From the NCBI GenBank assembly GCA_045123995.1, contig JBGVKY010000024.1, positions 1-17,813 of the forward strand: a stretch of 17,813 bases of DNA. The letters run 5' to 3'. The notes beneath the pieces are model-generated. The model did no database searches. It worked only from the letters and a program-made list of their open reading frames with translations, and had not been told where the DNA came from. This document shows positions 1-6,628 of the stretch, piece by piece (within the stretch, counting starts at the first letter, position 1; every line of letters starts with the position of its first letter). The stretch comes from HGM11501 sp045123995 (GTDB lineage: Bacteria > Bacillota > Clostridia > CAKSNL01 > HGM11501). The translations under genes were made by a program, and so were the position numbers.

Positions 1-810
1 TCTTGCCTCAGTCTGATCTGCCATGGCAGTATCTACAGTCCAGTAGTCAGCACCGGTACCGTCGGGCTGTTCAACCATTTTCTTTAATGCCGTGTACTTG
101 TTGTATCTAGCGTTCCATCCGCCGTTGGAACCAACGGAGCCTATGTATGAATCGTAAGGTGAAAGATAGTCATAGCTATAGGTATCTCCAAGAGTTTCCT
201 TTACTGCAGCTGTAATATCTTCGGGAAGCTCTGCTGTTTCTGCCTCTTCTCCGATTAAGCTCAAGCCTGAAATATCCCATGCAGCGCTTGACTTTATTCT
301 TACAAACTTTGCATTCACAGAATAGGGAGTTTCACCATCCGTGAAAAGAACATCTGCAAAAGAGTCTTCTTGAGATACTTCAGCAGTTACATCATAATAG
401 TAAGCTCCGTCATCCGAAACCTGCACTGTAGCAGTTGCAAGTCCGTTAGTTCCTGCTGTGCTTTCAAAAAATCTCATGCCGGAGAAAGCAGTAGCAAAAT
501 CTTCCGCAAATTCAAATGTCAGCCATTTTCCTGCGGGAACGGAAATGTATGTATCTTTGTCATCGTCAAACAAAGCATCCGCATCTGTCTGCTTTTCATA
601 GGAAGCGTTGGGCCAGTGAATTTCTTCAAAGTCCCCCGCTGAAACATTATCGCCTGACCCTGGCTCGTCCGGATTACCTCCTGAGCCTGTTTCCGAGTCT
701 GTAGCTTCTTCAAATTCCGGGTCCTGTCCAAACGCAGGCACGGTTGTAAGACCTGTGCACAAAGAAACAAGCATGCACAAGCTTAAAATGATAGATAAGA
801 TTTTCTTCAT
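1..810 (-). CDS. Secreted protein with discoidin-like domain, 3' end outside window
   Basis: The frame is open from an ATG at 810 to the window's left edge (270 codons, no stop), so only the N-terminal part is present. The start follows AAAGGAG (818-824) by 7 nt. Residues 1-28 form a typical Sec signal peptide (MKKILSIILSLCMLV, then a small-residue cleavage region ending around AFG). An acidic, Gly/Pro/Ser-rich linker follows to about residue 58. Residues about 60-190 look like a galactose-binding/discoidin (F5/8 type C-like) fold: LFDDDKDTYI near the start, then GKWLTFEF, VQVSDDGAYYYDV and AKFVRIKSS. The rest (to residue 270) is rich in Tyr, Asn and Gly and is not recognised. The protein is likely exported and may bind glycans or cell-wall material, but the catalytic or anchoring part lies outside the window. 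The domain call rests on pattern recognition only. It has its own promoter and a long leader. Confidence 0.85.
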   Translation of the reverse strand, partial: MKKILSIILSLCMLVSLCTGLTTVPAFGQDPEFEEATDSETGSGGNPDEPGSGDNVSAGDFEEIHWPNASYEKQTDADALFDDDKDTYISVPAGKWLTFEFAEDFATAFSGMRFFESTAGTNGLATATVQVSDDGAYYYDVTAEVSQEDSFADVLFTDGETPYSVNAKFVRIKSSAAWDISGLSLIGEEAETAELPEDITAAVKETLGDTYSYDYLSPYDSYIGSVGSNGGWNARYNKYTALKKMVEQPDGTGADYWTVDTAMADQTEAR

Positions 811-968
811 GAAACCACTCCTTTACAATTGCTTCTTATCACTTTCTGTTTGTATGATTCACAGCACAAACGCCGCATTCACGGGCTTTTTTGCCTTTTC
901 CGCAAACACAAATGAGTTTTCGACATTTACTCATTATGCGACAATGAGCGCATTATGACGTCATACTG
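811..968 (-). promoter_or_regulatory. Structured ~160-nt 5' leader of the secreted protein gene
   Basis: The predicted transcript starts near 968-970 and the start codon is at 810, giving an unusually long leader. It can fold into several hairpins in RNA sense. One is AATGAGT/ACTCATT, a perfect 7-bp stem with 11-nt loop at 911-935. Others are GGC/GCC around an A-rich loop near 885-896, and GTTTGT/ACAAAC near 847-870. The hexamer GTGAAT occurs twice, near 857 and 877. I could not match it to a known riboswitch class. The rest of this gene-free stretch, 1007-1130, is AT-rich and shows nothing else. Confidence 0.35.
931..964. promoter_or_regulatory. Operator-like palindromes at the transcription start
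   Basis: Two inverted repeats lie just downstream of the predicted -10. ATGACGTCAT (955-964) is a perfect 10-bp palindrome. TCATTATGCG and CGCATTATGA (931-940 and 949-958) form a 10-bp inverted repeat with one mismatch and an 8-nt spacer. Their place around and just after +1 suits a repressor site. The cognate regulator is unknown. Confidence 0.4.
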
Positions 969-976
969 TATCTTAT

Positions 977-1006
977 ATAATACATCAAAATGCCCCCCAA
1001 TGTCAA
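977..1006 (-). promoter_or_regulatory. SigA-type promoter for the secreted protein gene
   Basis: On the minus strand, TTGACA (1001-1006) is followed after 18 nt by TATTAT (977-982). The -35 is perfect and the -10 differs from consensus at one base. Transcription should start near 968-970, directly at the palindromes at 931-964. Confidence 0.65.
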
Positions 1007-1133
1007 CAAAAATAATTTTTTTTCACTTATTTTTTTACCTTTATTTTTACCGCCAATTTCTTTTCGGTCACTTTGCACAAAGACGTCTGTTTTTTATGTG
1101 CATATTAACCAAGCAAAAGCCGGTTTTACATAG

Positions 1134-1168
1134 AAAAGTGACGGAGAAATTTCTTCTCCGCCACTTTT
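1134..1168 (-). terminator. Terminator after the amidohydrolase gene
   Basis: AAAAGTG and CGGAGAA pair with TTCTCCG and CACTTTT around a 5-nt loop, giving a stem of about 15 bp with one internal odd pair (1141/1161). That pair is a G-U wobble in the minus-strand RNA and an A-C mismatch in the plus-strand RNA, so it favours the minus strand. A U run follows. It lies 34 nt after the stop codon of the amidohydrolase gene. Confidence 0.75.
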
Positions 1169-1202
1169 GCCGTCTTATTCGGTCCGACATAATTATTTTC
1201 AC

Positions 1203-1997
1203 TTATATTCTTATGCCCAGAAGCTTTTGAGCATTTTTGTAAAGTATGTTGTCAGTTTCCTTTTTTGAAAAACCTAAGCTTAAAAGTTTATCTACCGTTC
1301 CCTTAGGTTTGTGCATTGGAAAGTCGGAACCGAAAAGGATTTTGTCCGTTCCGTGGTTTTTTATAATTCTTTTTGCCTGTTCCTCATTCATAAAATCAAT
1401 GGAACTTGATGCATCCAGGTAAAGATTTTTAAATTTACCTACAAGATATTCCTCCGCCTCGTCCCAAACGCTGTATCCTCCAAGATGTGCGGCAATCACA
1501 GTAAGGTCAGGAAAAAGCCTACATACATTGGCAACCCGTTTAGGATGAGAAAGGTCTGATTTCTTATCCCCCACATGAAAAAGTATGGGGAGTTTCCCTC
1601 TTGCCGCTTCATATATTGGAAGTGCTTTTTCCTCATCCAGAGCAAAATCCTGGAAATCAGAATGTATTTTAACTCCTAAAAGTCCGAGGCTTTTTATCCT
1701 TTCGGTTTCTTCTTTTATATTTTCAAAATCAGGATGCATTGTCCCGAATCCCACGAACTCCGGATTTTCCGAAACCAGCTTTGCTATATAATCATTTATA
1801 TGTACCACCTGCTCAGGCTTTGTAGCGGTGGAATGAATAAGGCATCTTGTTATTTTGCCCTCTTTCATTTCTTTTTTTATGTTCTCCACATTTCCCACGC
1901 TGTACATCTTTACCTTATAATAATCCCCTGTTGCCTTAGTAGCCTTTTCAGCGATTTTTTCGGGAAAAACATGAACATGTGCATCAAAAATTTTCAT
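1203..1997 (-). CDS. Amidohydrolase-family (TIM-barrel metal-dependent) hydrolase
   Basis: Predicted 264-residue cytosolic metal-dependent hydrolase of the amidohydrolase 2 type (PF04909-like). Visible metal and active-site candidates are the N-terminal DAHVH motif (H7, H9), H112 in VKIHSDF, H141 in LFHVGD, H171 in IAAHLGG and D225 in FGSDFP. Their order and spacing match the family's beta-strand ends. Length is normal for the family. The frame is open back to a TTG at 2054, but that extension crosses a perfect promoter (2023-2051) whose -10 lies about 25 nt upstream of the ATG at 1997, so MKIFDAHVHVF is the likely start. A purine-rich, weak SD (GAAAGAAG) precedes it. The gene follows the BofC-like gene on the same strand but has its own promoter and terminator. 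The substrate cannot be told from the sequence. Confidence 0.88.
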   Translation of the reverse strand: MKIFDAHVHVFPEKIAEKATKATGDYYKVKMYSVGNVENIKKEMKEGKITRCLIHSTATKPEQVVHINDYIAKLVSENPEFVGFGTMHPDFENIKEETERIKSLGLLGVKIHSDFQDFALDEEKALPIYEAARGKLPILFHVGDKKSDLSHPKRVANVCRLFPDLTVIAAHLGGYSVWDEAEEYLVGKFKNLYLDASSSIDFMNEEQAKRIIKNHGTDKILFGSDFPMHKPKGTVDKLLSLGFSKKETDNILYKNAQKLLGIRI

Positions 1998-2022
1998 TTC
2001 GTCATCTTCTTTCAACCCATTC

Positions 2023-2051
2023 ATTATAATCGCCAAAACCCCTTTTGTCAA
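2023..2051 (-). promoter_or_regulatory. Consensus SigA promoter for the amidohydrolase gene
   Basis: On the minus strand, TTGACA (2046-2051), a 17-nt spacer and TATAAT (2023-2028): a perfect match in both hexamers and spacing. It starts 6 nt after the stop of the upstream gene and decides the start codon at 1997, because upstream starts would not be on this transcript. The leader would be only about 20 nt. Confidence 0.85.
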
Positions 2052-2056
2052 CAAAA

Positions 2057-2380
2057 TCAGCTTATAAAATCCTCAAATATCATAAGGGCTTCTTCAAGAT
2101 TGTCTGTAATAATCCCTTCTTTTAATATTTCCTCGTCATTTTCCCTTAAAGGCGAAGTTTCTTCCTTTCTTACAAGTTCTACTTCATCCCCGGTCAATGC
2201 CAAAATTGCAATCTCTCCGTCGTTTTCAAGAACAAGCTTATATAAAATTTCCGCTTTTTTTTCCATATTCGCAGAACTTACCTCTTTTAGATACGGCTTT
2301 TCTTTTTCCCCTATGAATATAAATGCAGAAGAAAAAAGAAATAAAAGAAGCCATATAAAACCGAAAATTCTCTTATACAT
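2057..2380 (-). CDS. Small membrane-anchored protein, BofC C-terminal-like domain
   Basis: A 107-residue protein with an N-terminal hydrophobic segment (residues 4-24, rich in F, I, L and W) that would anchor it in the membrane or act as an uncleaved signal, and an acidic soluble part facing outward. Residues about 45-107 (YKLVLENDGEIAIL, then DEEILKEGI and a final LEEALMIFEDF) resemble the C-terminal domain of BofC-like proteins of spore formers: a Gly-Ile-Ala strand followed by the 'L..eD...L..GI...s..EL...LED' end. This is recognised by eye and is not certain. The start ATG at 2380 has a strong AAAAAAGGAG site (2388-2397). No clear promoter was found in the 140-nt divergent region shared with the PBP gene. 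If the homology holds, a role in the spore-forming mother cell or envelope is possible. Confidence 0.7.
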   Translation of the reverse strand: MYKRIFGFIWLLLFLFSSAFIFIGEKEKPYLKEVSSANMEKKAEILYKLVLENDGEIAILALTGDEVELVRKEETSPLRENDEEILKEGIITDNLEEALMIFEDFIS

Positions 2381-2467
2381 GAAAAATCTCCTTTTTTATC
2401 TTTCTTTTGCCATAGTATTCCCAATATAAAAAAAATGATACTTTGTAATACTTTTTTAAAAAATATA

Positions 2468-2476
2468 TGTTATAAT
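2468..2476 (+). promoter_or_regulatory. Extended -10 promoter for the PBP gene
   Basis: TGTTATAAT is a perfect extended -10 element (TGn plus TATAAT). The hexamer 17 nt upstream (ATACTT, 2448-2453) is a poor -35, which extended -10 promoters tolerate. Transcription would start near 2483, about 37 nt before the chosen start codon. Confidence 0.6.
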
Positions 2477-2519
2477 CAGTATCGTGGGGTTATATCCCCT
2501 GTAGAAAGGGATGATTTTT

Positions 2520-4778
2520 TTGGCTGAAAGAAAAAGTGTTTCTAAAAGACGAAAAAGAAAAATGAAAATAAATATATCTACTTTCCTTTTCAAGGGAGTT
2601 TTGGTTTTAATGGCTCTATTCATTCTGGCAGGCGCCGCCGTTTGCATTTTCACCGAGCCTATTGACGCAACCTTACTCAACATGAAAATGTCCTCGGTTA
2701 TATACTATGAAAATGACGAAGGCGAAAAAGTGATTGTACAGAATCTTTACAGTGACGAAAACCGAACCTGGGTGGATTTTGAAAAAATTCCTCTCGATAT
2801 GAAAAATGCCTTTATCGCCATTGAAGATGAAAGATTTTATTCCCATCCCGGCTTCGACTTAAAAAGACTGGGTAGTGCGGTTATAAATACAGGTCTTCGT
2901 ATTTTTGACAAGAACAGACCCGTTTATGGCGGAAGTACCATTACCCAGCAGCTTGTAAAAAACTTAACAGGTGAAGACAAGCGTTCTTTCCTTCGTAAGG
3001 CAAAGGAAATTTACAGGGCTTTCCGTCTGGAAAAAGACATGGAGAAAAACGACATTTTAGAGCTTTACTTAAACTCCATTTATTTAAGCCAGAACTGCAA
3101 CGGTGTTGGTGCTGCGGCAAGAACTTACTTTGCCAAGGAGGTTACTGAGCTTTCTTTGGCCGAGTGTGCTTCCATTGCAGGCATAACACAGTACCCCTCC
3201 CTTTACGACCCCTACAGAAATCCTGAAGCCAATAAGGAGAAGCAGCTCCTGGTTTTAGGCAAAATGCTGGAGCTTGAAATGATTTCAGAAGAAGAATACG
3301 AAAAGGCTAAGGAAGAAGAGCTTACCTTCGCAAGAGCAGAGGGGCACTCCAATTCATACTATTCATACTTTGTAGATACCGTAATTGAAGAGGTTATGGA
3401 CGATCTTACAAATGAATACAACTACACCGAGGCCATGGCAGAGAGCATGCTCTATACCGGTGGACTTCAGATCAAATGCACCATCGACCCCCAGATTCAG
3501 GACTCGCTTGAAAAGGTTTATACATCTGAAGAATACTACATAAAAAAAGGTGAAGAAATGATGCAGTCCGCAATGGTTGTCACTGAGGCTTCCACCGGAC
3601 AGATCAAAGGAATCATCGGCGGCATGGGAGAAAAAAGCGGTTCCAGAACCTTTAACCGTGCCACTGCTTTAAGACAGCCCGGTTCCTCCATCAAGCCCAT
3701 AGCCGTTTACGCCCCTGCAATAGAAAACGGAGTTATCAACCAAGCAACCGTTATAGACGACTCGGAAACAACATTTGTTATTGACAGCAATACCACCTGG
3801 ACTCCCAGAAATTCAGGAAATACGTTTTTGGGCAATGTTTCCTTAAGGACTGCCGTAGCAAAATCATTAAACATCCCTGCTGCAAAGGTTCTGGAAGAAA
3901 CCGGCATAAATACCGCATATAACTTTTTGACCCAGAAGCTTGGCATAACCTCCCTGGTTGACAAAAGACAAACCCAGGATGGCGTTGTGTCAGACAGAGC
4001 TCTTGCCGCCCTTTCCTTAGGCGGACTTACTGACGGGATTTCTCCCATAGAAATGGCAAGTGCTTATGCTCCCTTTATAAATAACGGTTTTTATATAACG
4101 CCTCATACCTATACAGAAATTTACGATTTCTCAGGTGAACTTTTATTCAGGAAGCACCCCGAAACGCACCGAGCCATGAAGGACTCCACCGCCACAGTCG
4201 TAACCGACCTTTTAACATCCGTTGTCAGAGAAGGAACGGGAACCTCAGCTTACTTCCCGGGTCCTGAGCTGGCAGGCAAAACAGGCACAACCACCAATAA
4301 TCACGACAAGTGGTTTGTAGGCTATACCCCCTCACTGGTTGCCGCAACATGGGTGGGATATGACAATCCCTCCTCCATAAATTCCTACGGTAATCCTGCG
4401 GCAAGACTCTGGCAGGCGGTTATGTCAAAGATAGACTATTCAAAAAGACCTAAAAGCTTTTCAAGAGTTCTGTCCTATGATGGACTGGAAGAATACGAGC
4501 TTTGTTCAGTCAGCGGTCTTTTAGCCTGCGAGTTCTGTCACGAAGAGGAAACCGTTTACAAAGTCCTTTTAGATGAAAAATCATACAGAGACTTGGACGA
4601 ATGTCAGGAAGATGAGCACTTTGAAGAACTTCCCGAAGAAACAATCCCTCCCGAAGAAACAATCCCTCCCGAAGGAGAAATTCTTCCCGGCGATTCTCTT
4701 TTCCCTGACTCTTCCGTAATTCCAGAAAACAATAATGAGACGGAGAATAATGAATCTCCATTGGTAACGGAAATATAA
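2520..4778 (+). CDS. Class A penicillin-binding protein (transglycosylase/transpeptidase)
   Basis: A bifunctional cell-wall synthase of 752 residues that polymerises lipid II and cross-links peptidoglycan outside the membrane. A basic cytoplasmic N-terminus and one TM segment (about residues 22-45) come first. The GT51 domain has the catalytic Glu near 102 in EDERFYSHPG, then GGSTITQQLVKNL and the RKAKEIYRAFRLEK block. The transpeptidase domain has SSIK at 389-392, SLN at 449-451 and KTGT from 587. The C-terminal tail carries CSVSGLLACEFC (four Cys in about 40 residues) and acidic Pro-rich repeats. The start is probably TTG at 2520 (MAERKSVSKRRKRK): the in-frame ATG at 2511 lies within the Shine-Dalgarno match AGAAAGGGATGAT (2504-2516), so it has no room for its own SD, while TTG sits about 9 nt after AAAGGG. 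The gene is monocistronic and ends in a strong terminator. Confidence 0.95.
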   Translation: MAERKSVSKRRKRKMKINISTFLFKGVLVLMALFILAGAAVCIFTEPIDATLLNMKMSSVIYYENDEGEKVIVQNLYSDENRTWVDFEKIPLDMKNAFIAIEDERFYSHPGFDLKRLGSAVINTGLRIFDKNRPVYGGSTITQQLVKNLTGEDKRSFLRKAKEIYRAFRLEKDMEKNDILELYLNSIYLSQNCNGVGAAARTYFAKEVTELSLAECASIAGITQYPSLYDPYRNPEANKEKQLLVLGKMLELEMISEEEYEKAKEEELTFARAEGHSNSYYSYFVDTVIEEVMDDLTNEYNYTEAMAESMLYTGGLQIKCTIDPQIQDSLEKVYTSEEYYIKKGEEMMQSAMVVTEASTGQIKGIIGGMGEKSGSRTFNRATALRQPGSSIKPIAVYAPAIENGVINQATVIDDSETTFVIDSNTTWTPRNSGNTFLGNVSLRTAVAKSLNIPAAKVLEETGINTAYNFLTQKLGITSLVDKRQTQDGVVSDRALAALSLGGLTDGISPIEMASAYAPFINNGFYITPHTYTEIYDFSGELLFRKHPETHRAMKDSTATVVTDLLTSVVREGTGTSAYFPGPELAGKTGTTTNNHDKWFVGYTPSLVAATWVGYDNPSSINSYGNPAARLWQAVMSKIDYSKRPKSFSRVLSYDGLEEYELCSVSGLLACEFCHEEETVYKVLLDEKSYRDLDECQEDEHFEELPEETIPPEETIPPEGEILPGDSLFPDSSVIPENNNETENNESPLVTEI
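4635..4688 (+). repeat. 18-bp tandem repeat in the PBP tail
   Basis: An 18-bp unit (4635-4652) encoding EETIPP is repeated exactly at 4653-4670, followed by a diverged third copy (4671-4688). It extends the acidic proline-rich C-terminal tail of the PBP and is a likely site of copy-number variation between strains. Confidence 0.85.
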
Positions 4779-4815
4779 AAAAAGCCTTGAGCGATAGCCG
4801 CTCAAGGCTTTTTTT
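4777..4815. terminator. Bidirectional terminator between the PBP and NagB-like genes
   Basis: GCCTTGAGC (4784-4792) and GCTCAAGGC (4800-4808) form a perfect 9-bp stem with a 7-nt loop. It is flanked by seven A on the left and seven T on the right, which extend the stem and give a U tail in both directions. It overlaps the PBP stop codon and lies 7 nt from the stop of the convergent NagB-like gene. Confidence 0.92.
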
Positions 4816-4822
4816 ATAAAGA

Positions 4823-5761
4823 TTAGTTACATTCAGCAACAAGGGGACCTGCCAGTTCAGAAAGATAGAATAATCTTCCGGGCATGGTGGGCATAAAGGT
4901 TGAAGGAATGCTCTTGTCGGGTCCGTAGTGGAGAGTTGTAAGGAAGCTCATTCCCTGCCATCCCATTCCACGGCCAAGGGCACCGTCGCAACCTCCAATG
5001 ATGTAATCAGCCTGCATGAAGAGACCGGGGCCTATTGTATTAGCACGGCAAGGAACCAATGTTGTACGGCTCTTGAAGCTGGTAATTGCATTCTGTTCTA
5101 TTGTTAAAGGATGAAGCTTTGCAGCAATTCTGTAATTCTGGCTCTTCCATTCTTCAACAGTCGCAAATTCTGCTCCGAAGTGGGGTTCCCAGAAAGCGAT
5201 ATGGCACATTCTGCCGATACCGAATACCAATACAAGCTTTGCGCCTTCTGCCTTTAACTTTGCAATCTTTTCAGGATATGTAGGAAGATTTGCCTTTGTA
5301 GCAAAGTTTCTCTGGCTTTCGGGAACTGTATTTTCTCCAAGCTTGTTGAAGAATGCTTCTTTCATGCTGTATTCGAAAGATGCAGGATTTGTGTTATCAA
5401 GTGTGTTACCCTCAGCATCTGCCCATTCGTCCATATTGAATGTGTAAACGTGGTCACACTTGATGTTCCATTCGTTGATGAAGTAAGATGCCCACTTGTA
5501 CATACCCATAGGACCAACAGGAAGAATCATAGCAAGCTTCTTGCCCTCCTCCTTTGCGATTTTAATCTGCATCGCAATTTCATGACCCATAAGTGTGTCA
5601 AATTCGTAGATGTTCTGACATTCAACGGGATTGAAATCCTTGTGCCAGAAATCTTCTCTTGCTACACCCTTTTCGCAGCAAGCATCGATTTTCGCCATAT
5701 CCCATCCTTCAGGATAGAAGCCTTCCAAAAGGCTGCCTTTTACTGTTGATAAAAAGTCCAT
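4823..5761 (-). CDS. Divergent NagB-like sugar-phosphate isomerase/deaminase homologue
   Basis: A 312-residue protein of the glucosamine-6-phosphate deaminase/isomerase fold. HVYTFNMDEWAD (D111) matches the FNMDE motif that holds the catalytic Asp of NagB (Asp72 in E. coli). GIGRMCHIAFWEP (181-193) matches GxGxDGHIAFNEP, but the DG before the catalytic His is replaced by MC and the Asn by Trp. The His (187) and Glu (192) are kept. The region matching the NagB phosphate-binding Lys reads GGCDGALGR, without that Lys. It is also longer than typical NagB (about 266 residues). So the fold is clear, but ordinary GlcN6P deamination is doubtful. ATG at 5761 is preferred over ATG at 5767: AAGAAAGGA (5770-5778) lies 8 nt before the former and only 2 nt before the latter. 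It follows the PIG-L gene after about 30 nt in the same operon. Confidence 0.85.
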   Translation of the reverse strand: MDFLSTVKGSLLEGFYPEGWDMAKIDACCEKGVAREDFWHKDFNPVECQNIYEFDTLMGHEIAMQIKIAKEEGKKLAMILPVGPMGMYKWASYFINEWNIKCDHVYTFNMDEWADAEGNTLDNTNPASFEYSMKEAFFNKLGENTVPESQRNFATKANLPTYPEKIAKLKAEGAKLVLVFGIGRMCHIAFWEPHFGAEFATVEEWKSQNYRIAAKLHPLTIEQNAITSFKSRTTLVPCRANTIGPGLFMQADYIIGGCDGALGRGMGWQGMSFLTTLHYGPDKSIPSTFMPTMPGRLFYLSELAGPLVAECN

Positions 5762-5792
5762 AATCATATTCCTTTCTTATATAAAATTTATT

Positions 5793-6491
5793 TTACGGTA
5801 ATAATCTCTTGGTTACCATTCTGGGCCAGGAAAGTTCCTGAATGAATCCCTCTGCATAACCAACGCCTGACTGTATTCCTCTGAAACGTGAGCAGGTCTT
5901 TACAAATTCAGCAAAATCAATGCCGTCATGGTCTCTCATCCACTTGAGCTGACTTTCGTGGCACTCAAGCATTTCAAGCTTTAAATCGATTTCTTCTGTG
6001 ATGTCAACATATTCTGTAGGAATGAAGTTCATTCCTGCTAAGTTGTCCATGTAGAAAATGGGAGTTACTTCCGCAACACCCTCTCTTCCATAGTGAGGAA
6101 CGCTTGCAGCAAAAGATGCATCAAAAACAAGCTTTGATACTGCAAGATGGTCGGGCATATAGTCATTTTTGGAGTGTGTTATAATAAAATCAGGTTTCTT
6201 TTCTTTTATGAGGTCAACGATTTTATCTCTCTGGGCTATATCGCAACCGTTGGGAAGAAGATCTCCAATATCAATGGTAACAACCTCGATTCCGGCAAGA
6301 CTTCCTGCCTTCTTTGCTTCGCCTATTCTTATTTCACGAAGCTCCTTGGGCTGGATAATTGCATGACCCATGTCACCGTTTGCCACGTGGCACACTGTAA
6401 CCTTGTCACCTCTTTTTACACATTTAGCCAATGTTCCGCTACATGCGATTTCAATGTCATCAGGATGACATCCGATTGCCAATACATTCAT
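5793..6491 (-). CDS. PIG-L/LmbE-family deacetylase
   Basis: A 232-residue cytosolic zinc-dependent N-deacetylase of the PIG-L family, which removes acetyl groups from GlcNAc-type sugars or conjugates. The zinc and active-site motif is CHPDDIE at 8-14 (H9, D11, D12), with the third zinc ligand candidate H115 in YMPDHLAVS. Length is normal. The start ATG at 6491 is preceded by GAGAGGG at 7 nt. It is first in a two-gene operon with the NagB-like gene, which points to processing of an N-acetylated amino sugar followed by isomerisation of the product (inference). A promoter lies at 6542-6570. The operon ends at the bidirectional terminator at 4777-4815. Confidence 0.92.
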   Translation of the reverse strand: MNVLAIGCHPDDIEIACSGTLAKCVKRGDKVTVCHVANGDMGHAIIQPKELREIRIGEAKKAGSLAGIEVVTIDIGDLLPNGCDIAQRDKIVDLIKEKKPDFIITHSKNDYMPDHLAVSKLVFDASFAASVPHYGREGVAEVTPIFYMDNLAGMNFIPTEYVDITEEIDLKLEMLECHESQLKWMRDHDGIDFAEFVKTCSRFRGIQSGVGYAEGFIQELSWPRMVTKRLLP

Positions 6492-6541
6492 GAATTAACC
6501 CTCTCTTTCAATATTATTGTAACTTTTTATATAGCACATCT

Positions 6542-6570
6542 ATTGTATCATATAAATGTTTAAATTTCAA
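6542..6570 (-). promoter_or_regulatory. Promoter of the PIG-L/NagB-like operon
   Basis: On the minus strand, TTGAAA (6565-6570), a 17-nt spacer and TACAAT (6542-6547), with TGA directly before the -10 (extended element). Two hexamer mismatches in total. Transcription should start near 6535, about 45 nt before the ATG. Confidence 0.75.
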
Positions 6571-6587
6571 GAATTTTCTTTTATATT

Positions 6588-6623
6588 AAAAAAAAGCTGA
6601 ACGACAGTGTCGTTCAGCTTTTT
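6588..6623 (-). terminator. Terminator after the SLH surface protein gene
   Basis: AGCTGAACGAC (6595-6605) and GTCGTTCAGCT (6609-6619) form a perfect 11-bp stem with a 3-nt loop. In the minus direction it ends in a run of at least eight U. It starts just after the SLH gene's stop codon. The T run on the plus side is shorter. Confidence 0.92.
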
Positions 6624-6628
6624 ATCAC

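Noticed and set aside
811..968. Cyclic di-GMP or other known riboswitch in the leader of the secreted protein gene
   Set aside because: Hairpins exist, but conserved core motifs of c-di-GMP-I/II or cobalamin elements could not be found by eye.
1734..2429. Plus-strand reading frame (231 codons) across the amidohydrolase and BofC-like genes
   Set aside because: It spans two opposite-strand genes and their promoter, with no plausible start site of its own.
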